Assembly: GCF_025860405.1 (NCBI RefSeq)
Contig: NZ_CP063785.1
Location: 1,922,001 to 1,986,000 of the forward strand
Reading direction: 5' to 3'
Length of the DNA: 64,000 nt
Source: Tolypothrix sp. PCC 7712
GTDB taxonomy: Bacteria; Cyanobacteriota; Cyanobacteriia; Cyanobacteriales; Nostocaceae
Within the stretch, counting starts at the first letter, position 1; the number at the start of each line of letters is the position of its first letter. Shown in pieces: positions 1-8,857 of the stretch. Made by a program: the position numbers and the translations under genes. The notes beneath the pieces were generated by a model. The model had not been told where the DNA came from. It did not search any database and saw only the letters and a program-made list of their open reading frames with translations.

Positions 1-891
1 CATCACAAAGCCATTTTCTAAAGCCGCAGCTGCTTCATCCTCCGCCATTAAGGGGAACATATCTTCTTTATACTTCTGCCAATGTCCAGATATTTTAAAT
101 AAATCAACTTTGGCAATATGGGGAGTGACTACAGGTAAATAACCGCGTTTTAGCTGTTCCTTTTGCAAAAAGTCTTCTAACAGACTCCGCAACAAGGTAC
201 CTTTGGGAGTCCACAAAGGTAAACCCGGCCCCACAAGGTCAGAGAATATAAATAATCCGAGTTCTTTACCTAATTTGCGATGATCTCGGCGCTGTGCTTC
301 TTCTTTGCGTCGCTTATATTCAGCTAATTGTTCGGGATTTTCCCAAGCAGTAGCGTAAATCCGTTGTAGTTGGGCTTTGGTTTCATCACCACGCCAATAA
401 GCACCCGCAACGCTTTCTAATTCAATAGCTTTGGGGTTAATTTCACTGGTATTTTCTAAATGCGGCCCCGCACACAAATCCCACCATTCATTTCCCAAGT
501 GGTAAATCGTGATAGGTTCTTCCTTAATATCTGCCAGAATTTCTAACTTGTAAGGTTCTTTAATTTCCTGAATCCGGCGTTCAGCTTCTTCCCGGCTGAC
601 TTCTTCCCGAACTACCGGAAGTTTGCGATTGATAATTTTCACCATCTCTTTTTGGATGGCTTTTAAATCCTTATCAGTGAATGGTTCTGGATTGTCAAAA
701 TCATAGTAAAAACCGTTATCAATCCAGGGGCCAATTGTTACTTGCGCCTTAGGAAACAGCTTTTGTACGGCCATAGCCATCACATGAGAAGCAGTGTGAC
801 GGATTTTTTTTAAGTTTTCCGATTCGCTGCTACGAGGTAAATACATTTTTGCAGGTTGTTCTGATTGATTGGGAACTTGATTAGGCGACAT
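1..891 (-). CDS. thrS: Threonyl-tRNA synthetase, N-terminal part (runs off the window)
   Basis: Charges tRNA-Thr with threonine. The first 297 residues are visible; the catalytic core lies beyond the left edge. The start ATG (889-891) is fixed by an in-frame TAG immediately upstream (898-900). The HTASH zinc/editing motif is at residues 32-36, and a DLCAGPHL segment, typical of the second editing-domain motif, follows further in. The protein therefore begins directly with the editing domain and has no room for the ~60-residue N-terminal TGS domain of bacterial ThrRS. Cyanobacterial ThrRS of this TGS-less form are known. The transition into the class II core (FSDLVGPGLPLWTPKGT) is clear. Identity is certain; whether the genome has a second thrS cannot be seen here. 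Confidence 0.95.
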   Translation of the reverse strand, partial: MSPNQVPNQSEQPAKMYLPRSSESENLKKIRHTASHVMAMAVQKLFPKAQVTIGPWIDNGFYYDFDNPEPFTDKDLKAIQKEMVKIINRKLPVVREEVSREEAERRIQEIKEPYKLEILADIKEEPITIYHLGNEWWDLCAGPHLENTSEINPKAIELESVAGAYWRGDETKAQLQRIYATAWENPEQLAEYKRRKEEAQRRDHRKLGKELGLFIFSDLVGPGLPLWTPKGTLLRSLLEDFLQKEQLKRGYLPVVTPHIAKVDLFKISGHWQKYKEDMFPLMAEDEAAAALENGFVM

Positions 892-1046
892 CGGCTGCTA
901 AACCATTGGCGAAGTGATTGCTAAAGTGATTGATCAGTGAGTGTTCTGAAAAATCTACCCAAATATAACATGGGCAAATATGCCATCTTAACAGGCTTTT
1001 CCCTATGCTAGATCAACTCTTACAGCTTCAGCTGAAGTTGATGGAA

Positions 1047-1130
1047 ATGGGGATTGGGGATTGGGGAAAGGAGATGAGGGAGATGAGGGAGATGAGGGAG
1101 ATGAGGGAGATGAGGGAGATGAGGGAGATA
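1047..1130. repeat. Short tandem repeat array (GAGATGAGG, 9 bp)
   Basis: GGGGATTGG units run into about six copies of the 9-bp unit GAGATGAGG. The same unit recurs at 18822-18850, 61186-61283 (other strand) and 63252-63332. This is the STRR type typical of filamentous cyanobacteria. Open frames across it encode only low-complexity (GDE)n or (REM)n peptides and are not genes. Confidence 0.9.
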
Positions 1131-1145
1131 AATACTTTTGTTTTG

Positions 1146-1174
1146 TACAGGCGCGATTAATCGCGTCTCTGCAA
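1146..1174. repeat. Dispersed palindrome around CGCGATTAATCGCG
   Basis: Palindromic core GCGCGATTAATCGCGTCTCTGC. Close relatives with AGACGCGATxxATCGCGTCT cores lie at 38717-38736 and 62421-62450. It is an intergenic REP-like hairpin family in this genome and no gene is associated. Confidence 0.7.
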
Positions 1175-1175
1175 C

Positions 1176-2435
1176 TCAGCACTCAGCACTCCCTACTCCT
1201 CGCATGGCTAAAAGCGCTGTCCCATAGGCTGCTTCTGTATTTTTGGATGAAACTACAGGGATTTTTAAATATCTTTCACGAATCGCAGTCCAAGTATGAT
1301 TCGCTGCACCACCACCAGCAGTATAAACATGAGTTAGCTGGTCTGCGCCCATTTGCTGTAATAATTCATACCCACGCATTTCTATGCGGGCAATACTTTC
1401 TAATAATCCATGCAAAAATTCCACGGGATTATCTGGGCGGGGTTCTAAGCGTGGGGGTAAATTGGGGTCGTTAATTGGAAAGCGATCGCCTGGTTTCAAT
1501 AAAGGATAATAATCTAATTGGCTGGCTGTGCTGGCATCAATCTCACTACTCAGGCTTTTTAACTCAGCATCAGTAAAAAATTGCCGCAATACTGCACCCC
1601 CAGTATTAGAAGCACCACCAGTCAGCCACAAGTCACCCAAGCGATGGCTGTAAATTCCACATCTTGCATCTTCAACGCGAGTCCGACTTAATAGTTTGAG
1701 TACTAATGTTGAACCTAAGGAAGTCACCGCTTCCCCAGGGGATTTAGCGCCACTCGCAAGAAAAGCTGCAATACTATCTGTAGTCCCAGCACATACGACG
1801 CAATCATGGCTTAGACCAAACTTAGCGGCAATTTCTGGGGTTAATTTGCCAATAGGTGTACCAGGAGGTAAAACTTCAGGTAGCTGGATAGGAATTTGCA
1901 AATTTTCTAGCCATTGGGGGTATTTTAACTCTTCAACGTCGTAACCCAGTTTTAAAGCGTTGTGGTAATCACTGATACCTAAGTGTCCATGCAGCAGAAA
2001 TGCTAGCCAATCTGCTTGATGCAGGAAATATACAGCTTTGTTAAAGGTTGGTAACTGCGACATCCACAGCAGCTTTGCCAGGCTAGAAGTAGCGCTGACT
2101 ACTGTATGATTTTCTGGGGCAATGCTTTTCAACTGTTCCAGCATCACCGCTCCCCGCGCATCGTTATAAAGTAGGGGCGCGTCTACAGGCTTCCCAGCCG
2201 CGTCTACCAGCAAGACAGTGGAAGAAGTCCCATTAATGGCGATCGCTTGAATTCCCTGCCTTAAAGCCTCTGGAATCGACGCTAAAAGCTTAAATAAAGC
2301 CTGCTGCCAAACATCTACCCAATCATCGCTAATTTCCCAAGGATACTTGATCTCTGTCTGGATGGTAGCTTCAGCGTCAATTACTATCGCCCTTGCGCCA
2401 GAGGTACCGAAGTCTATCCCCAGAAATAAATTCAT
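1176..2435 (-). CDS. FGGY-family sugar kinase (D-ribulose/xylulose kinase type)
   Basis: About 419 residues. The FGGY actin-like ATPase fold is shown by the phosphate-1 loop GIDFGTSGARA at residues 6-16, a central TSLGSTL loop, TGGASNTGGAV, and the C-terminal adenosine loop TAGGGAANHTW. An upstream TTG-initiated extension is possible, but ATG at 2433-2435 starts exactly at the conserved MNLFLGIDFG and is preferred. The single-domain-sized length (~420 rather than ~490-500) matches the cyanobacterial/plastid group represented by Synechococcus elongatus SePSK and plant XK-1, which phosphorylate D-ribulose. The substrate here is an inference from that group. Its last codons abut an STRR array. 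Confidence 0.85.
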   Translation of the reverse strand: MNLFLGIDFGTSGARAIVIDAEATIQTEIKYPWEISDDWVDVWQQALFKLLASIPEALRQGIQAIAINGTSSTVLLVDAAGKPVDAPLLYNDARGAVMLEQLKSIAPENHTVVSATSSLAKLLWMSQLPTFNKAVYFLHQADWLAFLLHGHLGISDYHNALKLGYDVEELKYPQWLENLQIPIQLPEVLPPGTPIGKLTPEIAAKFGLSHDCVVCAGTTDSIAAFLASGAKSPGEAVTSLGSTLVLKLLSRTRVEDARCGIYSHRLGDLWLTGGASNTGGAVLRQFFTDAELKSLSSEIDASTASQLDYYPLLKPGDRFPINDPNLPPRLEPRPDNPVEFLHGLLESIARIEMRGYELLQQMGADQLTHVYTAGGGAANHTWTAIRERYLKIPVVSSKNTEAAYGTALLAMRGVGSAEC

Positions 2436-2591
2436 AGATTTATATATTTTGTTTAAAAAGAATAAATAATAGATACTGATGGCAGACTGCTTTTGTTGCA
2501 TCTTGTTACAAGATATTCCACAATTCTTGCAAAACAAGGAAAAGTAGTAAACGAACTATTCAAATAATCGATTGAGTTTAGGAGGTTTCCT

Positions 2592-2702
2592 ATGTTCCTA
2601 GCCGTAACATCTCTCTCAGATTCTCAAGTTTACATCGCTTTAGTTGTAGCGCTGCTTCCAGGGCTTCTAGCTTGGCGTTTAGCTACAGAGCTTTACAAAT
2701 AA
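2592..2702 (+). CDS. psaM: Photosystem I reaction centre subunit XII (PsaM)
   Basis: A 36-residue single-span membrane protein of photosystem I. After a short N-terminus it reads DSQVYIALVVALLPGLLA and ends RLATELYK, the standard PsaM sequence. A strong ribosome-binding site (TTAGGAGG, 2578-2585) precedes the ATG by 6 bases. PsaM helps stabilise the PSI trimer. The protein is about five residues longer at the N-terminus than the usual 31-residue form. Short length makes it easy to miss in automated calls. Divergent from the kinase gene upstream, so the ~156-bp spacer should hold both promoters. Confidence 0.95.
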   Translation: MFLAVTSLSDSQVYIALVVALLPGLLAWRLATELYK

Positions 2703-2766
2703 AGCCAATCTGTGACACAGTTATTAGACTAAAATTCCTGGCATTAGTAAGTAAACTTGATCGACA

Positions 2767-2815
2767 TTGATTGCTAAATGCAATCAACAGTTTGAGCAAG
2801 CATACGTACGTATGC
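2767..2815. terminator. Two consecutive hairpins after psaM
   Basis: TTGATTGC / GCAATCAA (2767-2774 with 2780-2787) is followed by the perfect 16-bp palindrome GCATACGTACGTATGC (2800-2815) and then a T-rich stretch (GGTTTATTTTTT). Position and shape suggest the psaM transcript terminator. Confidence 0.55.
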
Positions 2816-2955
2816 CAGGTTTATTTTTTGGCATTGAATACACGTGTAGCATTTAGCGAAAAATGAAGTAATATGGCAGCTAACTCTGGCTGTAATCATT
2901 GGAAGTCAGCTTTTTAGGCTGTTCCCTGTCAATTTACAAGGTCTCTTTTCTCATC

Positions 2956-3354
2956 ATGAACGCGATTCAACATTCTAGTCCTCCGCTACAACCGATACAA
3001 AAACGTCAAGTAATGCCTCGTCCCAAACGGCATCTTCGTCAAAGGTCTCATCAAGTTATGGCGATGGAAGTGACAGCCAAGATTGCAGTTAATATTGCAA
3101 TCTCAACCGCAGCAGTTTCTGCCCTTGTGCAACTTTTGCCCTATCACTGGTTACAACAAGAGAAGTTACGAGAAATGCGGACTGAAGTTAAGCAGATGGA
3201 AAAACGTGTGGAGGTTTTGCAGGCTGAGTTTAGCCGCAACTTTGATCCGCATCAAGCAAAAAGCATTATGCAACAACAATCATACCGATTTGACCCTAAC
3301 CAACGGCAAATCGTCCTGATGAATCCAGATGAAGCATCAGCATCGGGAAACTAG
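2956..3354 (+). CDS. Conserved small membrane protein with coiled coil
   Basis: About 132 residues from ATG 2956; a TTG at 2899 would add 19 poorly conserved-looking residues. A basic, proline-rich N-terminus (about 40 residues) is followed by one hydrophobic segment (VNIAISTAAVSALVQLLPYH, about residues 43-62), then a charged amphipathic stretch LREMRTEVKQMEKRVEVLQA likely to form a coiled coil, and a C-terminal tail. The layout suggests an anchored protein with its coiled coil on one side of the membrane. No catalytic motif is visible and I do not recognise the function; it looks like a cyanobacteria-specific conserved protein. Confidence 0.7.
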   Translation: MNAIQHSSPPLQPIQKRQVMPRPKRHLRQRSHQVMAMEVTAKIAVNIAISTAAVSALVQLLPYHWLQQEKLREMRTEVKQMEKRVEVLQAEFSRNFDPHQAKSIMQQQSYRFDPNQRQIVLMNPDEASASGN

Positions 3355-3523
3355 AGGCTAGGAGCTAGTATTTTTTACTCAGCACTCAGCACTCTTCCAA
3401 GGATATTGCTTGTTATAGTTATTGCCACTACGCTGCATTATCAATTATCTATTAGCTATTTAGTTATACAGGGTGACTATCTCCCAGAAAAATTTGAGAT
3501 TTTTTCCTACTACAAGAATTCAT

Positions 3524-4219
3524 CTAAGCACTAGGAGACTCAGGAGATAGCAGTTCGTTTAGCCAATTTTCTAGTTGGATACGCAAGCGCCAACCAATAA
3601 CATTTTTTCTGCTATTGGGTAGTTGAGTCAGGGCCCGACGGTAGTCAGCGATCGCACAATTCCAATCTCCCCACAAATGATATGTTCTGCCTCTCTCTGC
3701 CCAGATATGACCTTCTAATTGCCCGAATAGTAGTGCAACATCAAAATTCTCAATTGCCTCCTCGTATTGCCCTAATTCGCGCCAGGTGATGCCACGATTA
3801 ATTCTTGCCCGTACATGGCTAGGATTTAAATCGATGGCGCGATCGTAATCCGCGATCGCAGCTGCTAATTTGCCACAGGCGGCGTAATAATTGGCACGGT
3901 TATTATAGGCGCTAGCTAAACTCGGATTGATTTGGATTGCTGTGTTGTAGTCACAAAACGCTTTTTGCGCTTCTCCACTTTGAAAATAAACCAGTCCCCT
4001 GTTGTTATAATCAACTGCATTTTGGGGATGACGGCGAATGAGGTGGCTGAGTAATGCGATCGCCTTTGTGTAATCTCCTTGTTGAGCCGACTTTAAAGCA
4101 CAAGAGCGTACATAACTATCTTCTATGACTAAATCTTGAGAATTAATTGTATTATTAGATACTAATTTATATAAGTTATTTTCCTTATCCCCAAAAGCTA
4201 AGTAGGAGTTATTAGTCAT
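3524..4219 (-). CDS. TPR-repeat protein
   Basis: 231 residues. After a ~45-residue N-terminal segment come four to five tetratricopeptide repeats with the typical pattern (AVDYNNRGLVYFQSGEAQKA, AYNNRANYYAACGKLAAAIA, ARINRGITWRELGQYEEAIE), ending with a degenerate repeat and a short tail. TPR arrays are protein-protein interaction scaffolds; no enzymatic domain or signal peptide is present, so it is probably cytoplasmic. HIP1 sites fall in several repeat units. The partner is unknown; the neighbours give no operon context. Confidence 0.85.
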   Translation of the reverse strand: MTNNSYLAFGDKENNLYKLVSNNTINSQDLVIEDSYVRSCALKSAQQGDYTKAIALLSHLIRRHPQNAVDYNNRGLVYFQSGEAQKAFCDYNTAIQINPSLASAYNNRANYYAACGKLAAAIADYDRAIDLNPSHVRARINRGITWRELGQYEEAIENFDVALLFGQLEGHIWAERGRTYHLWGDWNCAIADYRRALTQLPNSRKNVIGWRLRIQLENWLNELLSPESPSA

Positions 4220-4937
4220 ATTTTCCTGCCGCCTATACTCTTTTCGTGAATTAAAATATACTTTCTATGTTGTTGCTGGTTGATCCGATATGTCAGTTAT
4301 TCAGGTGTCTATAATTACTCGACTATCCAAACCTTAATCAGTCGAAGACTTTACTTCACACAATGATCTAATCTGATCATGGATACCTCATCCTCAAGTT
4401 AAATTCCAGAAAAAGCAAATATCAATCTCAAAGACTAGTCAATCAATTTTGGATCTGAGATTTCAGATTGATCCTGGCTACGCTGGCTACTTAGACTCAA
4501 AAATTTCAAATTTTGCAACCACTGCATTGTGGAAATTTTGTCATTGTCACAAGGTATGTGATTTTGGATTTATCCCACCCTGACATGATGAAGCATTTAG
4601 CCTGCTGCTCTGTAGGATTACCAAAAAAATCTCAAATCGGCAATCTCAAATCGAAAATTTGTACGCTCAAATAGAGAGAGCAACAACTTGGTAGAATGCG
4701 AACAAGCCGTTCAAAATAGGGACGACGCAGAGAACACAGGAAAGTGGCGATGCAAAGAAGGCAAAAGCAACTTTTTAGCTTTGCCTTATACTACTCTGAA
4801 ATTGCCCAACACGGATGAACTGTGCAAGGCATTAATGTTGCAGTGCTGTCTTAGTGTGTATACCTCTAGGCTCGCATCTTACGCTTCCTAGGTTCCAGTT
4901 TCTTAATCTGACTTTTAAGTTTTGAGAAAATTTTCTT
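4220..4937. other. Intergenic region between divergent genes, no supported gene
   Basis: 718 bp with A+T-rich blocks and several short degenerate repeats of the form AAATTTTGCA / AATCTCAAAT. A 67-codon open frame at 4688-4891 has no RBS or recognisable composition and is not accepted. The region should hold promoters for the TPR gene (minus) and the gene at 4938 (plus). Confidence 0.6.
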
Positions 4938-5402
4938 ATGACAATTGCAATTTCTTATCCCGACGCGCCGGATCTCACGGCTGATGATTACGTTGTTATC
5001 GGCTTGGCGACCTGCTTTGTCAAGGAAGATGGAGAAATTCATCAAATTGAAGTGATTGAACCTATTCCTTCTGCGGCTTTGGAAGCAGTGATGAAAGGTA
5101 TTCCCACATCATACAAGTTGGCTTATGCGACAACTTTAGGTTCTGTATTCAACGGGGATCAACTTTTATTACCTACAGACTTCCCCGAATCATCTCAATT
5201 TGGGGATGAATTTGTACCTCGTTTATTTGCTGCATCTCGGACTTACAAGCGTCGTGAAAGTGCCAAGTCTCTGATTCCTTTAGGGACAACCTACACAGAT
5301 TTGAAATATTCCACCGAACGCAAACGCATACTCAATGCTGCCAGAGTAGTTACTAAAGAAGATAACGTTAAGCAGCACTCCCATACACACAAGGTTTTGT
5401 AA
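4938..5402 (+). CDS. Conserved hypothetical protein
   Basis: 154 residues, soluble, no signal peptide or membrane segment. ATG at 4938 gives MTIAISYPDAPDLTADDYVV. The composition and codon usage are those of a normal expressed gene. The middle (LYATTLGSVF-like segment, then FVPRLFAASRTYKRRESAKS) is mixed alpha/beta with a basic C-terminal third. No known catalytic motif is visible. I do not recognise a family with confidence; it appears to be a cyanobacterial conserved protein of unknown role. It stands alone, with ~700 bp upstream and repeats downstream. Confidence 0.75.
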   Translation: MTIAISYPDAPDLTADDYVVIGLATCFVKEDGEIHQIEVIEPIPSAALEAVMKGIPTSYKLAYATTLGSVFNGDQLLLPTDFPESSQFGDEFVPRLFAASRTYKRRESAKSLIPLGTTYTDLKYSTERKRILNAARVVTKEDNVKQHSHTHKVL

Positions 5403-5719
5403 GAAGAGGTTAAGGGTCAATCAATTTTGGATTTTGGATTTTAGATTAACCCAATGCACGCCACTTGCAAAAAGCGGGGTAACTCGTCCACCGCAGTGGC
5501 TTTAATTAAACATTTTGGATGCGTGGATTTATTCCACGAATTAATTTGCTTGATTGAGATCTGTTTAAATTTCAAATTTTGCATCTTCTCCTAGTGGAGA
5601 GGCTGCGCCAAAAATCCAAAATTTAAAATCTAAAATCTAAAATTCGTTCAAGGGTCAAATTGTCTGTTGTTTACCTTGTCCCCAATCCCCAATCCCCAAT
5701 CCCCAATCCCTAACGCTAT
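5403..5719. other. Intergenic repeats, no gene
   Basis: Contains an inverted AAATTTTGGAT / ATCCAAAATTT type sequence and a CAATCCC short tandem array (about 5684-5711), both dispersed in cyanobacterial genomes. Lies between convergent genes. Confidence 0.6.
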
Positions 5720-6211
5720 TCATCGGTAATTTGTAAATTGCAAAGCTACAGGTAAATCTTCTTGCTTTAAGCGTTGGATGACAGCTTGCAATTCATCTTT
5801 AGATTTTGCACTGACGCGAACTGCATCACCTTGAATCGAGGCTTGAATCTTTTTAAATTCGTCGCGAATTAGTTTAGAAATTTGTTTGGCAATGTCTTGG
5901 CTAATGCCTTTTTTGAGTTTAATTTCTTGACGTACACGATTACCGCTAGCTGATTCGACTTGGCCAAAATCAAAGATTTTCTGAGAGAGATTACGTTTAG
6001 CTGCTTTTTCCCGCAGAATGTTTTGCACTGCGTCTAAAGTAAACTCACTATCGGTATTCACATCAATACTTTGCTCACCTAACTCAACAGTAGTAGCAGT
6101 ATCTTTAAGGTCATAACGGCCCTTAATTTCTCGTACAACTTGATCGACAGCGTTGACCAATTCTTGACGGTCAAAGTCACTCACAATGTCAAAAGAAAAA
6201 GTAGAAGCCAT
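5720..6211 (-). CDS. YajQ-family nucleotide-binding protein
   Basis: 163 residues, the normal length for the YajQ/UPF0234 family. N-terminal [20 protein letters not shown], the central block [20 protein letters not shown] and the C-terminal [20 protein letters not shown] are family hallmarks. YajQ proteins have two ferredoxin-like folds and bind nucleotides or RNA; in Xanthomonas and Pseudomonas a homologue binds cyclic di-GMP. The role in cyanobacteria is not established. Cytoplasmic. The gene stands alone between repeats. Confidence 0.93.
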   Translation of the reverse strand: MASTFSFDIVSDFDRQELVNAVDQVVREIKGRYDLKDTATTVELGEQSIDVNTDSEFTLDAVQNILREKAAKRNLSQKIFDFGQVESASGNRVRQEIKLKKGISQDIAKQISKLIRDEFKKIQASIQGDAVRVSAKSKDELQAVIQRLKQEDLPVALQFTNYR

Positions 6212-6462
6212 AAAAAATGTTGGGTTTAAGATGTTGAATTTGGGATAGATATTCGGGATGAGTCAATGGGGAATTGCTACCCCTTTCTTTACCCTTCCTC
6301 TGCGATCGCCACCTGAACGACAGCAGAAACAGGCGGTTGTCTGTCATCAACCCAATCAATAAGTAGCATTAATTTAAGGTTATGGGCAATAGAACCTATT
6401 ACCCATTAACCATGAGTAGTTTCTTTTCTTGATAATTACGCCCACTGAAACTCTGCCTCACA

Positions 6463-6966
6463 TTAGTCAAAGTAGAAAAGTGTTACCACTTTTCTCTGTT
6501 CTTCTGCATCTTTACAAGTTTGTAGCAGAGTGCGACTGTCGTGAAATGCAAAGCAAATGAGTTGCTGACAGCGGGAAATGATCTCCTTATTGCAAATGTA
6601 ACTTGCTTCAGCAAGAGACAGATTATCGTTACTGGGATTTTCTACCAGGTGCATTACCTGCTCTAATTGCTGGCGTGATTCGTTGGGCTGGCGATCCAAG
6701 CTTTGGGGTAGAATCACCGTTAACAAGTTGGGGTCAGCGCGCATTGCGCCTTTAATGGCAGCTGAATTGGTACCTGTAGCCCCAGAAGTGATGACTCGAT
6801 TGCCTGATAAAACCAAGGCATAAGTCATCATTTCAATGAGAGTTTGATGCGTAATGGGCACATGACGGGAACCCAGCAAAGCAATTCGTTTAGAACCTGT
6901 TTGCTGGATTGTCGCCAGTTCTTGCGCTAATGTATCGAGGTTAATGAGGTCTATTGACTGGCTCAA
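6463..6966 (-). CDS. DprA/LOG-like Rossmann-fold protein
   Basis: 167 residues, with a TTG start (6964-6966) as the first initiation codon after an upstream in-frame stop. Visible motifs are ALLGSRHVPITHQTLIEMM and VITSGATGTNSAAIKGA, corresponding to the GSR and SGxxxGxD/N phosphate-binding motifs of the DprA / lysine-decarboxylase-like superfamily. It is only the Rossmann core; the extra DprA domains (SAM, winged helix) are missing. Databases often call such cyanobacterial proteins DNA recombination-mediator protein A, but a role in DNA uptake is not shown by the sequence; nucleotide binding is the safe inference. Confidence 0.7.
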   Translation of the reverse strand: MSQSIDLINLDTLAQELATIQQTGSKRIALLGSRHVPITHQTLIEMMTYALVLSGNRVITSGATGTNSAAIKGAMRADPNLLTVILPQSLDRQPNESRQQLEQVMHLVENPSNDNLSLAEASYICNKEIISRCQQLICFAFHDSRTLLQTCKDAEEQRKVVTLFYFD

Positions 6967-7119
6967 AGATGGACTAAATGAGATGAAACGACCCAGCTAT
7001 TTTACCAAACAGAGGGTAAGTGCGAAGCCAACTTTAGTTAGATTTTGCTACAATTTCTGGATAATTTAAGGTCATTGGGTAATGGGTACTTCTCCCTCAT
7101 CCCCCTTATCTTCCTCATC

Positions 7120-7177
7120 TCCCTAGTCCCCAGTCCCCAGTCCCCAGTCCCCAGTCCCCAGTCCCCAGTCCCCAGTC
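7120..7177. repeat. Heptanucleotide array (GTCCCCA)
   Basis: About eight tandem copies of GTCCCCA directly downstream of the 7179-8273 gene. Degenerate singles of the same unit recur at 26540-26575 and 40100-40128. It is a short tandem repeat of the cyanobacterial STRR class. Confidence 0.9.
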
Positions 7178-7178
7178 C

Positions 7179-8273
7179 CTAAGGTAAGGCTGCTGCTGGG
7201 CTTAACCCCAGTTTAGATAATAAGCGTTCTAAGTCAAAATGCTCGCTCATCAGTTGGCGGATGCAGTGAACTTTGAGCGGTTCGTGAACGCGTACTTGTC
7301 CAAAAGTGCGGTCAACAATTTCTACCGTGGTGAGTGTATCTAAGTCAACAGATAAAATGGGGATTTCTAGTTCTTCAGCACGACTGAGGATGAACGGGGG
7401 AGGAGGTAATTGTCCAGTGAGAATCAGACATTGGGTAGAAGTTTCCAATGCGGCTTGCTGAATTTCCACACGATCGCCGCCTGTAACTACTGCCATATTC
7501 CGACGTTTACGGAAATATTTCACTGCAGCGTTCACATTCATCGCGCCAATGGCTAGGCTTTCCACCATTAAATCTAGGCGATCGCTACCACAGAGAATGT
7601 CGGCCTTCAACTGCTTAACCAGTTCGCCAACGCTCACACTACGTAGCACATCATGTTTTGGTAGCATAGCCAATACAGGAATTCCCTGCTGTTCTAAAAA
7701 CGGCCGCACAAGAGTAGTGACCGATTCTATTTGGTCGCTAGGGATATCATTGAGTACAACGCCAATTAAGCGATCGCCTATTCGCTGTTTTGCAGATAAA
7801 AGTGGCTCAACGGAAACCAGCGATTTATAGCGTGCTACCAATAACACAGCCGCATCTAAAACTTCCGCTACTTGCAGCAAAGATAAGTCAAATAACTTAC
7901 CTTCTTCCAAATCACCAGGCCCCTCTAGCAACACCAAATCTCCTTTGGACATTTGCAAATATTGCTGTAATAGAGACTGCTGATAATTTGTTGTGTCTTC
8001 GCCACCTAAGCGTCTTTGCACGCTGGCTTCATCTAAAGCCAGTATTGGTGATGCAATACGATTTTCTGCCAAGTTAAGGCTATGAGCAATGAACTGGACA
8101 TCTTCCTCAAATACATTACCAACAGATACATTCCAACAAGTACCTAATGGTTTGCCGTAGGAAATATCCAGTCCTGCTTGCTGTAGCTGATAAGACAAAC
8201 CTAAAACTGTAGCAGATTTACCACTGTAAGTCTCAGTTGATCCAATCAGCAAATATTTCGCAGATTTTGGCAC
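7179..8273 (-). CDS. BioD-like P-loop / DRTGG-domain protein (phosphotransacetylase N-terminal type)
   Basis: 364 residues with a GTG start. The N-terminal ~210 residues form a dethiobiotin-synthetase-like P-loop NTPase with GSTETYSGKSATVLG at residues 11-25 and VLLEGPGDLEEG further on. The C-terminal part is a DRTGG-type domain (VVTGGDRVEIQQAALE, LILTGQLPPPPFIL). This arrangement matches the N-terminal regulatory half of long phosphotransacetylases, but the catalytic PTA domain is absent, so it is a stand-alone relative found widely in cyanobacteria. The real role is unknown; ATP binding and an adenine-nucleotide-sensing DRTGG module are likely. Confidence 0.8.
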   Translation of the reverse strand: MPKSAKYLLIGSTETYSGKSATVLGLSYQLQQAGLDISYGKPLGTCWNVSVGNVFEEDVQFIAHSLNLAENRIASPILALDEASVQRRLGGEDTTNYQQSLLQQYLQMSKGDLVLLEGPGDLEEGKLFDLSLLQVAEVLDAAVLLVARYKSLVSVEPLLSAKQRIGDRLIGVVLNDIPSDQIESVTTLVRPFLEQQGIPVLAMLPKHDVLRSVSVGELVKQLKADILCGSDRLDLMVESLAIGAMNVNAAVKYFRKRRNMAVVTGGDRVEIQQAALETSTQCLILTGQLPPPPFILSRAEELEIPILSVDLDTLTTVEIVDRTFGQVRVHEPLKVHCIRQLMSEHFDLERLLSKLGLSPAAALP

Positions 8274-8482
8274 ACATGCACTCCTATTTTCAAAAGGAAG
8301 TAGAAACCAGCTTGGTGTTTCCTAATTTTAGGTCGAACTTAGCCATCGCTGTTGTTACAAACCTTAGTTACAGAAGTGAATGCCTAAATGCTCAAAGGAA
8401 TGAATTGTTCACAGAAAACCTTTTCCCTGTGATATTACTAGCAATATCTATTTATTAGATAATTTTTAGTGTTGATCCTAAT

Positions 8483-8857
8483 TTATTCCTCAATCCGCAG
8501 CAGTTTGCGATAAAATGCTTGAGAAAAATCTGTGCTGCGATTGCGTTTATAGTTATCCATCAGTTCAATTAAATAAGTTATAAATTCCGAATTCACCATC
8601 ATCACTTCATAACTCAGTTCAGCATCACCTTGAAACTGCATTCGACAACGCGTTAAGTCTGAAGGTAGGGTGACAACATTCCAGGTGGCAACAAAAGGAA
8701 TTGCTTCACTAGCTTCGATTCTCCGGTTTCCTTCCAAAACGCCTTTTTGATAAAGACTGATGGCATAGGGTAAGAAAGTGCGCTTGTTACCTTGAATGTA
8801 GGGCAGATAAACACTTGCTTGTTGCGGGCTAGCTGGCTGGAGTTGCTCAATAGACAT
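8483..8857 (-). CDS. Small conserved protein resembling EbsA (type IV pilus / biofilm-related)
   Basis: 124 residues, soluble, no signal peptide. The sequence has a conserved middle (FVATWNVVTLPSDLTRCRMQ) and a helical C-terminus (ITYLIELMDNYKR). From memory it resembles the cyanobacterial EbsA family, small cytoplasmic proteins needed with the type IV pilus assembly machinery and for biofilm self-suppression in Synechococcus elongatus. I could not test this by alignment. No pilus gene is adjacent in this window. If the match is wrong, it remains a conserved cyanobacterial protein of unknown function. Confidence 0.55.
   Translation of the reverse strand: MSIEQLQPASPQQASVYLPYIQGNKRTFLPYAISLYQKGVLEGNRRIEASEAIPFVATWNVVTLPSDLTRCRMQFQGDAELSYEVMMVNSEFITYLIELMDNYKRNRSTDFSQAFYRKLLRIEE

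Noticed and set aside
1061..1474. 137-codon open frame on the plus strand with (GDE) repeats
   Set aside because: Starts in the GAGATGAGG array and runs antisense to the sugar kinase gene; low complexity and no RBS.
4688..4891. 67-codon ORF upstream of the 4938 gene
   Set aside because: No RBS, no coding-like composition, no recognisable motif.
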